Counted from the first letter of the stretch, positions 37,443 through 47,483 are shown. The stretch is DNA of 64,000 nt from Paraburkholderia aromaticivorans (GCF_002278075.1 NZ_CP022991.1:310001-374000); one strand, 5' to 3'. Made by a program: numbers and translations. The notes: generated by a model from the sequence alone, not told the origin.

Positions 37443-39752
37443 ATGCTTGTTCAAACTTCAACTGTACGTCGTAACAGGACGGTGACGCTCGCCGGCCTGA
37501 GTGTCGCAGCGATGTCGGCCCACGCCAGCGACTCATTCGTGATTCGCGACATCCGGATCGAGGGATTGCAACGCGTCGAGGCGGGTACGGTGTTCGCCTA
37601 CCTGCCCATCAAGCAAGGCGACACCTTCAGCGACGACAAGGCATCGGAGGCCATTCGCGCCCTGTATGCCACGGGCTTCTTCAACGACGTCAAGATTGCG
37701 ACCGAAGGCAATGTCGTCGTCGTGCAGGTGCTGGAGCGTCCGGCTATCGGCACGATCGATTTCGCCGGCATTCATGAGTTCGACAAGGAAAACTTGACCA
37801 AGGCGCTGCGCGCCGTGGGTCTGTCGCAGGGCCGTTATTACGACAAGGCGCTCGTCGACAAGGCCGAGCAGGAACTGAAGCGCCAATACCTGACGCGCGG
37901 CTACTACGCCGCCGAGGTCACCACCACGATCACGCCGATCGACCGCAACCGCGTGTCCGTGCTGTTCTCGGTGGCCGAAGGGCCGAGCGCGAAGATCCGC
38001 CAGATCAACTTCATCGGCAACAAGGCGTTCAGCACGGGTACGCTGCGCGACGAAATGCAGCTGTCCACGCCGAACTGGTTCTCGTGGTACACGAAGAACG
38101 ACCTGTACGCGAAAGACAAGCTCACCGGCGACCTCGAAAACGTCCGCTCGTATTACCTGAATCGCGGTTACCTCGAGTTCAACATCGATTCCACCCAGGT
38201 GTCGATCTCGCCGGACAAGAAGGACATGTATCTCACGGTCACGCTGCATGAAGGCGAGCCGTACACGATTTCGAGCATCAAGCTGGCGGGCAATCTGCTC
38301 GACCGCGAGCCGGAGCTGGCGAAGCTCATCAAGATCAAACCGGGCGACCGCTTCTCGGCTGAAAAGCTGCAGGCCACCACCAAGGCGATCGTCGACAAGC
38401 TGGGCGAATACGGCTATGCGTTCGCCACCGTCAACGCGCAGCCGCAGATCGACCAGTCCAACCACAAGGTGGACCTCACGCTGCAGGTGGACCCGAGCCG
38501 CCGCGTGTACGTGCGCCGCATCAACGTGGTGGGCAACACCCGCACGCGTGACGAAGTGGTGCGCCGCGAAATGCGCCAGCTCGAAAGCTCGTGGTTCGAT
38601 TCGAACCGCCTCGCGCTGTCGAAAGACCGGATCAACCGTCTCGGCTACTTCACGGATGTCGACGTGACCACGGTGCCGGTGGAAGGCACACCCGACCAGG
38701 TCGACGTGGACGTCAAGGTGACGGAAAAACCCACGGGCTCGATTTCGCTGGGCCTGGGGTATGGTTCGGGCGAGGGGCCCATTATCTCCGCGGGCGTCTC
38801 GCAGGACAACGTGTTCGGCTCGGGCACGAGCCTCGCACTGAATGTGAACACCTCGACTACCAACCGTACGCTGACGGTCACGCAGGTCGATCCGTACTTC
38901 ACGATCGACGGCATCAAGCGCATCACCGACGTCTATTACCGCACGACGGAGCCCCTGTATTATTCGACCGATTCGAGCTTCCGGATCATCACGGCAGGAG
39001 CCGACCTCAAATTCGGCGTGCCGTTCTCCGAGTCCGACATGGTTTACTTCGGGCTGGGGTTTGAGCAGAACCGTCTGGATATCGACGCCAATACGCCTCA
39101 GAGCTATAAAGACTACGTGACGCAATTTGGGCGAGTCTCCAACAACGTGCCGTTGACGGCAGGTTGGTCGCGTGACGATCGTGATAGCGCGCTTGTCCCC
39201 AGCCGGGGCTACTATACGCAGGCCAATGCCGAGTACGGCACTCCGCTGGGCGATACGCCGTACTACAAGGCAGACCTCCAGGCGCAATACTATTATTCGT
39301 TCGCGCGTGGCTTCGTGCTTGGCCTGAATTTTCAGGGCGGCTATGGCAATGGACTGAACGGAAAGCCTTATCCGATCTTCAAGAACTACTACGCGGGCGG
39401 TATCGGTTCAGTGCGGGGGTATGAGCCAGGTTCGCTGGGGCCGCGCGACGCGACCACCAACGATCCCATCGGCGGCTCAAAGATGGTCGTCGGCAATATC
39501 GAGCTGACCGTTCCATTGCCGGGATCCGGCTATGACCGCACGTTGCGCGTCTTTACGTTCCTCGACGGCGGCAATGTGTGGGGTAGCGAAGGCAGTAGCA
39601 TCGGCGCGAACGGATTGCGCTACGGCTACGGGCTGGGTCTCGCGTGGATCTCGCCGATCGGTCCGCTCAAGCTGAGCCTGGGCTTCCCGCTCGTCAAGCA
39701 CGCAGGCGATCAGTATCAGAAATTCCAGTTCCAGATCGGCACATCGTTCTAA
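37443..39752 (+). CDS. bamA: BamA-like outer-membrane assembly protein, stand-alone copy
   Basis: About 769 residues. The signal peptide is basic (VRRNR) then hydrophobic, ending in SAHA before SDSFVIRDIRIEGLQRVE. Five POTRA domains follow (about residues 20-420), each with the usual beta-alpha-alpha-beta-beta layout. Then comes a 16-strand barrel with SVRGYEPGSLGP near residue 655, matching the conserved VRGF/Y loop, and a terminal phenylalanine. Length and domain order match BamA, which inserts outer-membrane proteins. The usual neighbours (dxr, rseP, skp, lpxD) are absent, so this is probably a second copy. The start could also be a TTG at 37413. Confidence 0.87.
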   Translation: MLVQTSTVRRNRTVTLAGLSVAAMSAHASDSFVIRDIRIEGLQRVEAGTVFAYLPIKQGDTFSDDKASEAIRALYATGFFNDVKIATEGNVVVVQVLERPAIGTIDFAGIHEFDKENLTKALRAVGLSQGRYYDKALVDKAEQELKRQYLTRGYYAAEVTTTITPIDRNRVSVLFSVAEGPSAKIRQINFIGNKAFSTGTLRDEMQLSTPNWFSWYTKNDLYAKDKLTGDLENVRSYYLNRGYLEFNIDSTQVSISPDKKDMYLTVTLHEGEPYTISSIKLAGNLLDREPELAKLIKIKPGDRFSAEKLQATTKAIVDKLGEYGYAFATVNAQPQIDQSNHKVDLTLQVDPSRRVYVRRINVVGNTRTRDEVVRREMRQLESSWFDSNRLALSKDRINRLGYFTDVDVTTVPVEGTPDQVDVDVKVTEKPTGSISLGLGYGSGEGPIISAGVSQDNVFGSGTSLALNVNTSTTNRTLTVTQVDPYFTIDGIKRITDVYYRTTEPLYYSTDSSFRIITAGADLKFGVPFSESDMVYFGLGFEQNRLDIDANTPQSYKDYVTQFGRVSNNVPLTAGWSRDDRDSALVPSRGYYTQANAEYGTPLGDTPYYKADLQAQYYYSFARGFVLGLNFQGGYGNGLNGKPYPIFKNYYAGGIGSVRGYEPGSLGPRDATTNDPIGGSKMVVGNIELTVPLPGSGYDRTLRVFTFLDGGNVWGSEGSSIGANGLRYGYGLGLAWISPIGPLKLSLGFPLVKHAGDQYQKFQFQIGTSF

Positions 39753-40330
39753 GGCTATCCGCGAACTGCTTTCGTCATGTTGTCTCACACGCCAAGTTTG
39801 ATGAACAGTTGCGGCCGCTGCTCGCAGATACTCCTGATGCCGGTCGTCACAACCTGAGCGGCCGAAGCCGAGATAGCCACCACGGTGAGATGACCGTTTT
39901 CGCCATCGTTCGTAGTGCTGTACTCGCTCACGAATTTGCCCGGATCGGCTGCCGCCATGATCGCACCGGCATCTCTCGTGCGTTTGAATTCGAGTCGGCA
40001 GCGTTGCTCGCTCTCAATCACTCCTGTTGACGCGCACTGCGGAGGCGCGATGCCTGAACTTATCGAACGCAACTAACGGTCAACGACTGCTCCCGCACCC
40101 GTCAAAGGTCAAATTCAGTTCCGCAGACGCTCGGCGGTCGTCGGTCTTCAATATGAGCCGACATGAGGGCCGGGTTCTCGAAAAAATTGACCGTGACGGA
40201 TAGGGCAGACAATACAAGGCCGACGATCGCCGGCCGCCTGCGTGCGACCGTGACCGATTTACCCTCTTTCGGGAGGCTGTCACTGGGAAAGCCTCCCGCC
40301 AGCACGCCGACCATGTCGGCCACATCAAAC
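39753..40330. other. Convergent gap after the BamA-like gene
   Basis: About 580 bp between the 3' ends of the BamA-like gene and an aldo/keto reductase gene. A 95-residue frame on the minus strand (39785-40072) and a 73-residue frame at 40102-40323 are open, but neither resembles a known protein or has a good ribosome-binding site. They are not called as genes. Confidence 0.35.
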
Positions 40331-41386
40331 TTACGTGTTCAGATGCGGCCCCAGCAGTGACAGGTCCGCAACCGAAAGACGGTCGTGCGCGGTCTGCACC
40401 TGATGCCAGTACGGGTAGAGCAGCGGCGGCGCGCTCACCTTGTCGAGCCGTTCACGCTGTTCGGTGGTCAGCGTGAGATTCGCCGCGCCGAGGTTGTCGA
40501 GCAGTTGCTTCTCATTGCGCCCGCCGATGATGACCGACGCCACCGCGGGTCGCCCGAGCGTCCATGCAAGCGCAACCTGAGCGGCCGAGACGTTCTGCTC
40601 GCCGGCGATTTCGACAAGCGCATCGACAATCGACCAGAGCCGCTCGGCGTCGCGAATCGGCGGCTCGGTCCAGCCGGCAAGCTGGCGCGTGCCCTCCGGC
40701 GTCGCGTCGCGGCGGTGCTTGCCCGAGAGCAGGCCGCCTGCGAGCGGGCTCCAGACGAGAATGCCCAGGCCTTGATCGAGCGAGATCGGCGCGAGTTCGT
40801 ATTCCGCTTCGCGCGCTTCAAGCGTGTAATGGATCTGTTGGCTCACGAAGCGCGGCAAGCGGTCGCGTTCACTCACATGTAACGCCTTCATCAGGTGCCA
40901 ACCGGAGTAGTTCGAACAGCCGACATACCGGACCTTGCCATGCCGGACAAGGAGGTCGAGCGCTTCAAGCGTTTCTTCGAGCGGCGTGAGTCCGTCCCAT
41001 TCGTGCACCTGGTACAGGTCGATCACATCGGTCTTCAGACGGCGCAGGCTCGCCTCGCAGGCCTCGATCAAATGATGCCGCGACAGGCCCCGGTCGTTCG
41101 GACCACTGCCCATGGGAAAGCGCGCTTTGGTTGCGATCAGCACGCCGCCTTTGCGTTTGCCGCCGAGTGCCTCGCCGACGATTTCTTCCGACGCACCGTT
41201 CGAATAGACGTCCGCCGTGTCGATCAGGTTGACGCCAGCGTCGATGCACATGTCGATCTGTCGGCGCGCGTCGTCGAGGCCGACCTCGCCGACGCTCGCA
41301 AATTTGCCTTTGCCGCCCATCGTCATCGTGCCTAGCGTGATGGTCGACACCTTGAGGCCCGAACGGCCAAGTTGACGGTATTCCAT
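40331..41386 (-). CDS. Aldo/keto reductase
   Basis: A 351-residue NADPH-dependent (beta/alpha)8-barrel reductase of the AKR superfamily. The catalytic tetrad is D56, Y61, K87 and H128 (LIDTADVYSNG, IATKARF, LYQVHEWD). The phosphate-binding region is SVIIGGRNEKQL near the end. The ATG at 41386 begins MEYRQLGRSGLKVS, a standard AKR start; the frame is open 36 codons further upstream. It is divergent from a LysR regulator, which probably controls it. Substrate is unknown. Confidence 0.9.
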   Translation of the reverse strand: MEYRQLGRSGLKVSTITLGTMTMGGKGKFASVGEVGLDDARRQIDMCIDAGVNLIDTADVYSNGASEEIVGEALGGKRKGGVLIATKARFPMGSGPNDRGLSRHHLIEACEASLRRLKTDVIDLYQVHEWDGLTPLEETLEALDLLVRHGKVRYVGCSNYSGWHLMKALHVSERDRLPRFVSQQIHYTLEAREAEYELAPISLDQGLGILVWSPLAGGLLSGKHRRDATPEGTRQLAGWTEPPIRDAERLWSIVDALVEIAGEQNVSAAQVALAWTLGRPAVASVIIGGRNEKQLLDNLGAANLTLTTEQRERLDKVSAPPLLYPYWHQVQTAHDRLSVADLSLLGPHLNT

Positions 41387-41592
41387 GTTGAAGCAATCTC
41401 CATGTATGTTGCGAACATTCACAGCCGGCGTGCGGCCGTGAAGTTGCAGCGCGCCCGCACTTCGTGCCGAGTGTTCCTCGACCTCTCCAGACATCCGACG
41501 ATAGCGGAGATTGAACTGTCATTCCAATAGAAAGATATGATCCAATTGTGCGGTTTTCGTGATCAATCGTCTCTGCGAGAAAGAGTGCCAAA

Positions 41593-42507
41593 GTGGACTT
41601 GAAGCAGCTGGAACATTTCATGGCGGTCGCCGAAGAGCGGCACTTCACGCGCGCGGCGCGGCGCCTGAACCTCGTGCAGTCCGGATTGTCCGCATCGATT
41701 CGCTCGCTGGAAGAAGACCTGGGCGGACCGCTGTTCAATCGCAGCACGAGGCGGGTCGCCTTGACGCCTGCCGGCGAAGTGCTGTTTGCGGAGGCGCGAC
41801 GGGTACTGGCCGCCGCTCGCGACGCGCGGCACGCCGTCACGCAGGTTCACGGGCTCGCGCGTGGCCGGCTGAGCATCGGTGCGATTCACGGTCTGGCGCC
41901 CTTCGTCGATCTGCCCGCTTCCCTGGGGCAGTTTCGTGCCGCGTTCGCTGGGCTCGATATCGAATTGACATTGGACGGCTCGCGTGCGTTGATTGACGAG
42001 GTGCGGGAGGGGCGTCTCGACCTCGCGTTCACACAGCCGCCGGATACCTCGCTCGACGGTATCGGGTCGCATATGTTCGCGTGCGAAGGAATGGTCGTCG
42101 TCTGCGCGACGGATCATCGATTTGCGGGCGCCAGCGAGCTGGAGTTGGCCGACCTCGCCGACGAAACGTTCGCCGACCTGCGCCCGGAGTGGAGCGTGCG
42201 ACGTCTCGTCGATCGAAGCTTTGCGGCCGCAGGGCTGCAGCGCCGGACCAGCTTCGAGGTCAACGATATGCCGATGTTAATTGAGCTGGCCGCGCATGGG
42301 TTGGCGATCACCATCGTGCCCGAATCTGTGGCTGCCGCAAGGAAGAACGACCCGCGCGGCGCGGCGGTCGCGACGGCGAGCCTGCGCGAAGCCGAGGAAC
42401 CCTGCTGGGAACTCGCGGCCGTTTTTAAGGGAAGCGCGGGAGAACCGCTCATACCGGTCGCCCGTGCGTTTCTGGACTTGCTCAAATTGCCTGTGATAGC
42501 GACCTGA
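41593..42507 (+). CDS. LysR-family regulator
   Basis: A 304-residue LysR-type regulator starting with GTG at 41593. The winged helix reads LKQLEHFMAVAEERHFTRAA then LVQSGLSASIRSLEEDLG. The effector domain begins with RGRLSIGAIHGL. It is divergent from the aldo/keto reductase (gap about 207 bp) and probably regulates it. The effector is unknown. Confidence 0.9.
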   Translation: MDLKQLEHFMAVAEERHFTRAARRLNLVQSGLSASIRSLEEDLGGPLFNRSTRRVALTPAGEVLFAEARRVLAAARDARHAVTQVHGLARGRLSIGAIHGLAPFVDLPASLGQFRAAFAGLDIELTLDGSRALIDEVREGRLDLAFTQPPDTSLDGIGSHMFACEGMVVVCATDHRFAGASELELADLADETFADLRPEWSVRRLVDRSFAAAGLQRRTSFEVNDMPMLIELAAHGLAITIVPESVAAARKNDPRGAAVATASLREAEEPCWELAAVFKGSAGEPLIPVARAFLDLLKLPVIAT

Positions 42508-42840
42508 CGCTCCCGACGGGCTCCGCATGGCGCTCTTAATTGAGCACGTAGGCCAGCGTGGCGGAAAAAGCGTGCGCACTATCGTAGGCAAACGTGACTG
42601 TTCAGTGTGAAAAACCTGGCACGATTTGCGGAACGCGACGGTCTTCAGACATCCCGTGAATGCGGGCGAATGTTGCTAGTGTCTTACAGTCGTCCGCTTT
42701 ATATTCAGGATCCCTTGAGAGCGACGAGTGTGGGCCACGCAGAGAAAACGTGCATGCTAGCATCGTCGATTCACTCTTCCCACGAATCGGGATCGCTGTC
42801 GCTAGTGGGCGCCGCGACTCCGGCATCAATGAGGATGCTC
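42508..42840. other. Gap between the LysR and SDR genes
   Basis: About 330 bp. Open reading exists in the SDR frame upstream of its likely start, but this region lacks protein-like features. No regulatory element could be assigned. Confidence 0.35.
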
Positions 42841-43695
42841 ATGACTCATTCTGCCCTGACCCCGGGCGCGGTCGCCGTGATCACCGGGGGTGCTGCCGGC
42901 ATCGGGCTGGCTGCTGCCAAACGCTTTGCGCAGCTTGGGCTGCGCGTCTGCATTGCGGACCTCGGCGCCAACCGCATTGCGCAGGCGGTGGAGGAAATCG
43001 CTGTGCTGACCGCAAACGGCACGCAAGACGTCTTCGGGATTGAGACCGACGTCAGCGTCGCCGACGATGTTCGCCGCCTGCACGCGACGCTCGTCGAGCG
43101 CTTCGGCGGAACAGACGTGCTGATGAACAACGCCGGGATTCAGCCTGGCAGCGGGATGTTCGGTCCAACCGGGAGCTGGGAGCGCGTGCTGGGTGTCAAC
43201 CTGTGGGGCGTGATTCACGGGACGCAGGTCTTCGTGCCGGAGATGATCAAGCGCGGGCGTCCGGGGCTTGTGATCAACACCGGTTCAAAGCAAGGTATCA
43301 CGACGCCGCCGGGCGACCCTGCCTATAACGTGGCGAAGGCCGGGCTGAAAGCGTTCACCGAAGCGCTGCAGCACGAACTGCGCAACACCGCGGGCTGCCG
43401 GATTAGCGCCCATCTGTTGATTCCGGGCTTCGTGTTCACGGAACTGACACGGAAGGGCCGCACGGAAAAGCCGGCTGCCGCATGGACGCCCGAGCAGACT
43501 GTCGATTTCATGTTCGAGCGCCTCGATGCCGGCGACTTCTACATTCTGTGTCCTGACAACGACGTGCCGCGTTCGCTCGACGAGTTGCGCATTCTGTGGG
43601 CGGCAGGCGATATCGTCGAGAATCGCCCCGCGTTGTCGCGCTGGCATCCGGACTACGCCAAGGCATTCGAAGCCTTCATCAAGCAACCCCGGTGA
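42841..43695 (+). CDS. Short-chain dehydrogenase/reductase
   Basis: A 284-residue classical SDR. The coenzyme motif is TGGAAGIG (15-22), NNAG is at 96-99, and the catalytic S149, Y162 and K166 lie in NTGSKQG and YNVAK. I chose the ATG at 42841 because GAGGA lies five bases upstream; the frame is open for 78 codons before that. It converges with a second SDR gene. The C-terminus is longer than usual and includes a FEAF end. No pathway context is visible. Confidence 0.9.
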   Translation: MTHSALTPGAVAVITGGAAGIGLAAAKRFAQLGLRVCIADLGANRIAQAVEEIAVLTANGTQDVFGIETDVSVADDVRRLHATLVERFGGTDVLMNNAGIQPGSGMFGPTGSWERVLGVNLWGVIHGTQVFVPEMIKRGRPGLVINTGSKQGITTPPGDPAYNVAKAGLKAFTEALQHELRNTAGCRISAHLLIPGFVFTELTRKGRTEKPAAAWTPEQTVDFMFERLDAGDFYILCPDNDVPRSLDELRILWAAGDIVENRPALSRWHPDYAKAFEAFIKQPR

Positions 43696-43907
43696 ATCGA
43701 CGGGCGGCGCGGCGTACAAGGTTGTTCATGGCCTGCGGACAGTCGCTATACGGGCTACGCGCCGATGCGACGGCCGCGCTCACAACCTGAGCGCGCTGGC
43801 GGGTTGCGCCCGCGCCCGGTCGGCGGCGCCACCGTGTAGGGGGCGGTCGCGCATGGCGAAACAATGCCGGTTCAAGACGTGCGCTGGCGCTCGCTGAACG
43901 GGCCGCG

Positions 43908-44858
43908 CTACGGGTGGAAGCTCACCTGCGTCAGCTCTTCGCAGACCTGCCATAAACGGCCAGCATTCGACGCGTCCCTTGCCTGCCTGGCGACGTTCGC
44001 TTCTCCCATCCTGCTTCCCCGTGCCTCCAGAAAGCCCTGCGGACCATAGTAGCCACCATCGCCGACGTCACGCGAAGTCGCCGCGTAAAGGGTTGGCAAG
44101 GCGCCCGCGTAGTCGGTGTTCAGCAAGGTGCCGATGACATGGCTGAGAAGCGCGCGAGCAACGCCTGAAATCGCGGAGCGATCTCCACCCCGAAACAGAT
44201 TGGTGTTGGCGACACCGGGGTGAGCGGCAACCGACATGACACGCGAATTCGCAGCGCGCAATCGCCGGTCGAGCTCGAACGCGAACATCAGATCCGCGAG
44301 CTTCGATTGCCGATAGGACCGCATCGGCGAATACGCCTTTCTGGACTGGAGGTCGTCGAAATCGATGTGCCCCTGCTTGTGCGCGATGGAAGCAATCGTG
44401 ACGATGCGCGGTCGATCAGGCGAACCGTTCGCGGCTAGTCTGAGCGCGGGCATAAGGAGCGCAGTCAACGCGAAGTGGCCGAGTACGTTGGTGCCGAACT
44501 GGAGTTCGAAGCCGTCGGCGGTCTCCAGCCGCTTTGGCGGCGCCATGACGCCAGCGTTGTTGACCAGAACGTGAATCGGGCGTTGGCGGGCCAGTTCTTT
44601 CCGCGCGAACTGGCGTACGGACTCGAGGGATGCGAGATCGAGAATCGCGAGTTCGGCGCGAGCGCCGGGTGCAGCGGCGTTCAGACGGGCTAACGCCTCC
44701 TGACCGCGCTGTTCGTCGCGGCACGCGAGTATGGCTTGCGCGCCTTTGCGCATCAACGACAACGCGGCATGGTAGCCAATGCCGCTGTTCGCTCCAGTGA
44801 TCAGAACCCGCTTGCCGGTCTGCGGCGGAATATCGGCGATGGTCCACGGGTTGTTCAT
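43908..44858 (-). CDS. SDR oxidoreductase, retinol-dehydrogenase-like
   Basis: A 316-residue SDR of the larger retinol-dehydrogenase/WW-domain-oxidoreductase-like group. The motif TGANSGIG is at 21-28, NNAG at 100-103, and the catalytic S157, Y182 and K186 are in TIASIAH and YRQSK. The ATG at 44858 was chosen; the frame is open upstream to 45059 with no protein-like content. It converges with the other SDR gene. No operon partner. Confidence 0.9.
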   Translation of the reverse strand: MNNPWTIADIPPQTGKRVLITGANSGIGYHAALSLMRKGAQAILACRDEQRGQEALARLNAAAPGARAELAILDLASLESVRQFARKELARQRPIHVLVNNAGVMAPPKRLETADGFELQFGTNVLGHFALTALLMPALRLAANGSPDRPRIVTIASIAHKQGHIDFDDLQSRKAYSPMRSYRQSKLADLMFAFELDRRLRAANSRVMSVAAHPGVANTNLFRGGDRSAISGVARALLSHVIGTLLNTDYAGALPTLYAATSRDVGDGGYYGPQGFLEARGSRMGEANVARQARDASNAGRLWQVCEELTQVSFHP

Positions 44859-45204
44859 AGTGCTCCGGCTGGGCATAGTGATAGTCGGTTTCGAGACTAC
44901 CATTACAGCGGAAGTTCGGATTTGCGGCGACGTGGCGTGGCCGGGCTTCGCCGCACGACTCTTCCCCATCCCACACCACGCCGCCGCGCGACGTGGTGAG
45001 CGCGGGTTGCCGGGATGACCGAAGCGGTGCTGATGACCGCTGTTCAACTCGGTCAGCATCCAGATTGTTGAAACGAGAAGATGTCGTATTGAAGCGCTGT
45101 CGTCATCCGCATCCGCGCGCTTCTACCTCAATCATGCACGTGATGATGGTGATGGCCGCGTTCGTGCCGGCTCCGTTGTTCAATCTGCGGCACCGCATGC
45201 TTCT

Positions 45205-46143
45205 CTAGATGCGATCGAGCGCCGCGAAGCCTTCATCCAGTAACGTAACCTGATGAGCGAAGCGGGTCGCGTCGCGTGCCTTGAGTTTGGCAAGATTCTC
45301 GATTTTCCAGCGGATTGCCGGCAGGTCGCGTAGATGGTCGTACGGCATCAGCGACCAGTCTGGCTCGAGTCTCAGGAGCGAGGCGAGAAATTCGCGGTGC
45401 TCCGCGGTCAGTGCCCTCGGAAGGTCATGGTGAAGTCTGGCCTGCACGGCGTGAAGTGCAGCCAGATCGACCGGATCGACGGTCATGCCCACAAAGCCGG
45501 CCTCGTATTCGTCCTCGAGCGATCGTGGCTTCGCAAAGAGCACCTCGTGGACCGGTCGGTTATGGCCGGCGAGATAACCCACAAAGGCCGTCGCGACGTC
45601 CTGGCGCAGACCATAAGTGTCGTACATGTGCTGCACATCAAAAATATCGCGCGGATGCTGCCGGTCCAATGCGGCAACCAGTTTGCTGCCGTAAAGCTCG
45701 GCATCGGCGAGCGTCGGCACTTCGAAGTCGACGCGAAACATGGCCTGCGCGCGCGGCACGATGCTCCGTGTCACCGTTGGCGTTAGTGTGCCGCGAAAAA
45801 CGTAGTTCACCTCGACCTTGACCTGGGCTTCAGTGGACGAGACAGTCAGTTTCACATCGTCGCCTTTGTTTCTGCCACTGGCGGCGGCCACGGTAACCAT
45901 GTGTCCCTGTCGCTCGATCGCCTGCCGGGCGCGAGCGAGTTCGTCATGAATGATGGCGAGAGCTTCGTCGCGGCCCGGCTCGTACGAACACATGACCACG
46001 TCGATATCGACGGACAGGCGGGGCAGATCCTGAACAAACATGTTGATGGCTGTGCCGCCTTTCATCGCGAAGTGGGGCGTGTCAAAAACATCTGGCGCAA
46101 TGGCCAGCATGAGGCGAACCGTATTGAGGTATTGATCGTTCAT
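45205..46143 (-). CDS. abiEii: AbiEii-type nucleotidyltransferase toxin
   Basis: A 312-residue protein of the AbiEii/AbiGii family, toxins of type IV systems that use a nucleotidyltransferase fold to modify tRNA or related targets. The key motif KGGTAINMF is at residues 28-36, and the catalytic acidic pair is in LSVDIDVV (43-50). It lies 34 bp downstream of the antitoxin-like gene on the same strand. Abi systems stop phage growth by killing or arresting the infected cell. Confidence 0.88.
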   Translation of the reverse strand: MNDQYLNTVRLMLAIAPDVFDTPHFAMKGGTAINMFVQDLPRLSVDIDVVMCSYEPGRDEALAIIHDELARARQAIERQGHMVTVAAASGRNKGDDVKLTVSSTEAQVKVEVNYVFRGTLTPTVTRSIVPRAQAMFRVDFEVPTLADAELYGSKLVAALDRQHPRDIFDVQHMYDTYGLRQDVATAFVGYLAGHNRPVHEVLFAKPRSLEDEYEAGFVGMTVDPVDLAALHAVQARLHHDLPRALTAEHREFLASLLRLEPDWSLMPYDHLRDLPAIRWKIENLAKLKARDATRFAHQVTLLDEGFAALDRI

Positions 46144-46177
46144 TGTGAGGACGTTGAGCCTTAAGGGGGCGTGCGGA

Positions 46178-46921
46178 TCAGGCCTTCAGGGTGAGGCGGG
46201 GGCCGCCCTTGCGGCTGCTCGTCCAACGCCGGCCGGGCCCGAGCCGATCGACGTGCCGCTGGAGGTCCTGGCCCCAGGGAAATCCGCTCGCTTCTCCAAG
46301 ATCGCGTACGAGCTTGACGACCTTGACGCGCGTGCAGTGCGAGAGGAGGGTGTCCAGGACAGCCGGGCGGAGATTGCGCAGCGAGGACGCGAGACTCATG
46401 GCCTCCTCAAGGGACTGCCCCTTCGCACGTCGTTTGCCTACGTCGCTGGCGAGTTCAAGCAGCGCGCGCTCGGGCTCGGAAACGAGCAGCGAGGGATCGC
46501 GGTTCGGCAGCGGTGACAGAGCGGTGTTTTCCGGCATGCTCTGGTCGAACAGGTGTGTGGTCTGCAGTGTATAGGGCATATGTTCGCCGACCCAGTCCGG
46601 CATGACGTAGGGGCGTTCTGCCCACAATACGACGCGCTCGCGAAAGCTCAGGTTGTGGCGCACCCCCTGCCAGTCCAGGGCCGTTTTGCCGCCGACGTGA
46701 AGGCCTGGTATTCGCTGGGCGAGATAGGCCAGTATTCCATCCCGGGTGGGCGTGTCGCCCGCTAGCAGATAGGCGCCTTTGGACAGGCGTTGCAGCCATC
46801 CGGCGTTGACCAGATAGGTGGTCTGCTGGGGGCTCACACCCCAGTCGCGAAGCGTTTGCGGGTCAAGCGGTTGCCCGCGCGGCGCGCTTGCCATGAGCCG
46901 TTGAAGTGTCTTGCTGGCCAT
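46178..46921 (-). CDS. abiEi: AbiEi-type antitoxin and autorepressor
   Basis: About 247 residues. The N-terminal part is a winged helix (LRDWGVSPQQTTYLVNAGWL then LSKGAYLLAG) typical of AbiEi antitoxins, which repress their own promoter. The C-terminal antitoxin domain includes VSEPERALLELASDVG. The ATG at 46921 is chosen; a GTG at 46933 is in frame. A good minus-strand promoter lies just upstream (TTGTAA at 46972-46977 and TATGCT at 46948-46953, or TTCAAA and TATAAA), so the leader is very short. An inverted repeat lies beside it. Confidence 0.85.
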   Translation of the reverse strand: MASKTLQRLMASAPRGQPLDPQTLRDWGVSPQQTTYLVNAGWLQRLSKGAYLLAGDTPTRDGILAYLAQRIPGLHVGGKTALDWQGVRHNLSFRERVVLWAERPYVMPDWVGEHMPYTLQTTHLFDQSMPENTALSPLPNRDPSLLVSEPERALLELASDVGKRRAKGQSLEEAMSLASSLRNLRPAVLDTLLSHCTRVKVVKLVRDLGEASGFPWGQDLQRHVDRLGPGRRWTSSRKGGPRLTLKA

Positions 46922-46976
46922 TCCGTCGATCACGCATGATTTTTTATAGCATACACGTGTTTAATTTGAAGTTACA

Positions 46977-47080
46977 AAGAATAAATCATGCGGCGTATGC
47001 GCGTTCGACTGGCAGGGACGAGGAGGAGCGCTGCTTCGCAGTATGGAGAGCTTCCGGCGTACCCTACATGATTTATTCTT
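46977..47080. repeat. 14-bp exact inverted repeat at the abiE promoter
   Basis: AAGAATAAATCATG (46977-46990) is repeated in inverse at 47067-47080. The match extends outward as TTAC on both arms, 18 of 20 bases. The left arm abuts the -35 region of abiEi. AbiEi proteins are known to bind inverted repeats at their promoter, so this is a likely operator pair, with 76 bp between arms. An insertion-element end is the other option. The rest of 47081-47483 shows no supported gene. Confidence 0.5.
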
Positions 47081-47483
47081 AGTAAATACAAATTTTGTGC
47101 TATTTTGTAAGAATAATGCATGCGCTCGCCTGGTGCCCGCCTGCGGATCGACCTTGGACTTCGCCGAAGCGCGTGTGGATTTACGCAGCAAATTTGGGCC
47201 TCAAAGTTCCCTCTGTGCCGCTCCGGTCGTGCTGGTTTGCATAATTTTTCCCGCGGGATGGGTCGGGAAGGTCATGATCCGCGCGCGGCATTTCCAGACA
47301 CGCGCGGCTTTTCCCCGCGGAACTAGAGCTACACGAGTACGCTGGCCGAGGCGTGGCCCGGTTCAGGCGTTTGTGCAGCAACCTGCCGCACCATTGCGCT
47401 GGCCCCATGCGGTCCCCTTGCTGGACAAGCTGTAGATTCCCGAAGCGCGAGCATGTGACAAACTCCCCGGAAGAATATTAAGA

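Noticed and set aside
37533..39287. A 584-codon open frame antisense to the BamA-like gene.
   Set aside because: BamA on the other strand has a full set of domains. The antisense product is arginine- and valine-rich with no family features.
39785..40072. A 95-codon minus-strand frame after the BamA-like gene.
   Set aside because: No family recognised, no ribosome-binding site, and no neighbouring context. Not enough to call a gene.
45134..45208. A 24-codon frame (MHVMMVMAAF) at the end of the AbiEii gene.
   Set aside because: No ribosome-binding site and it overlaps the toxin's 3' end. Likely chance.
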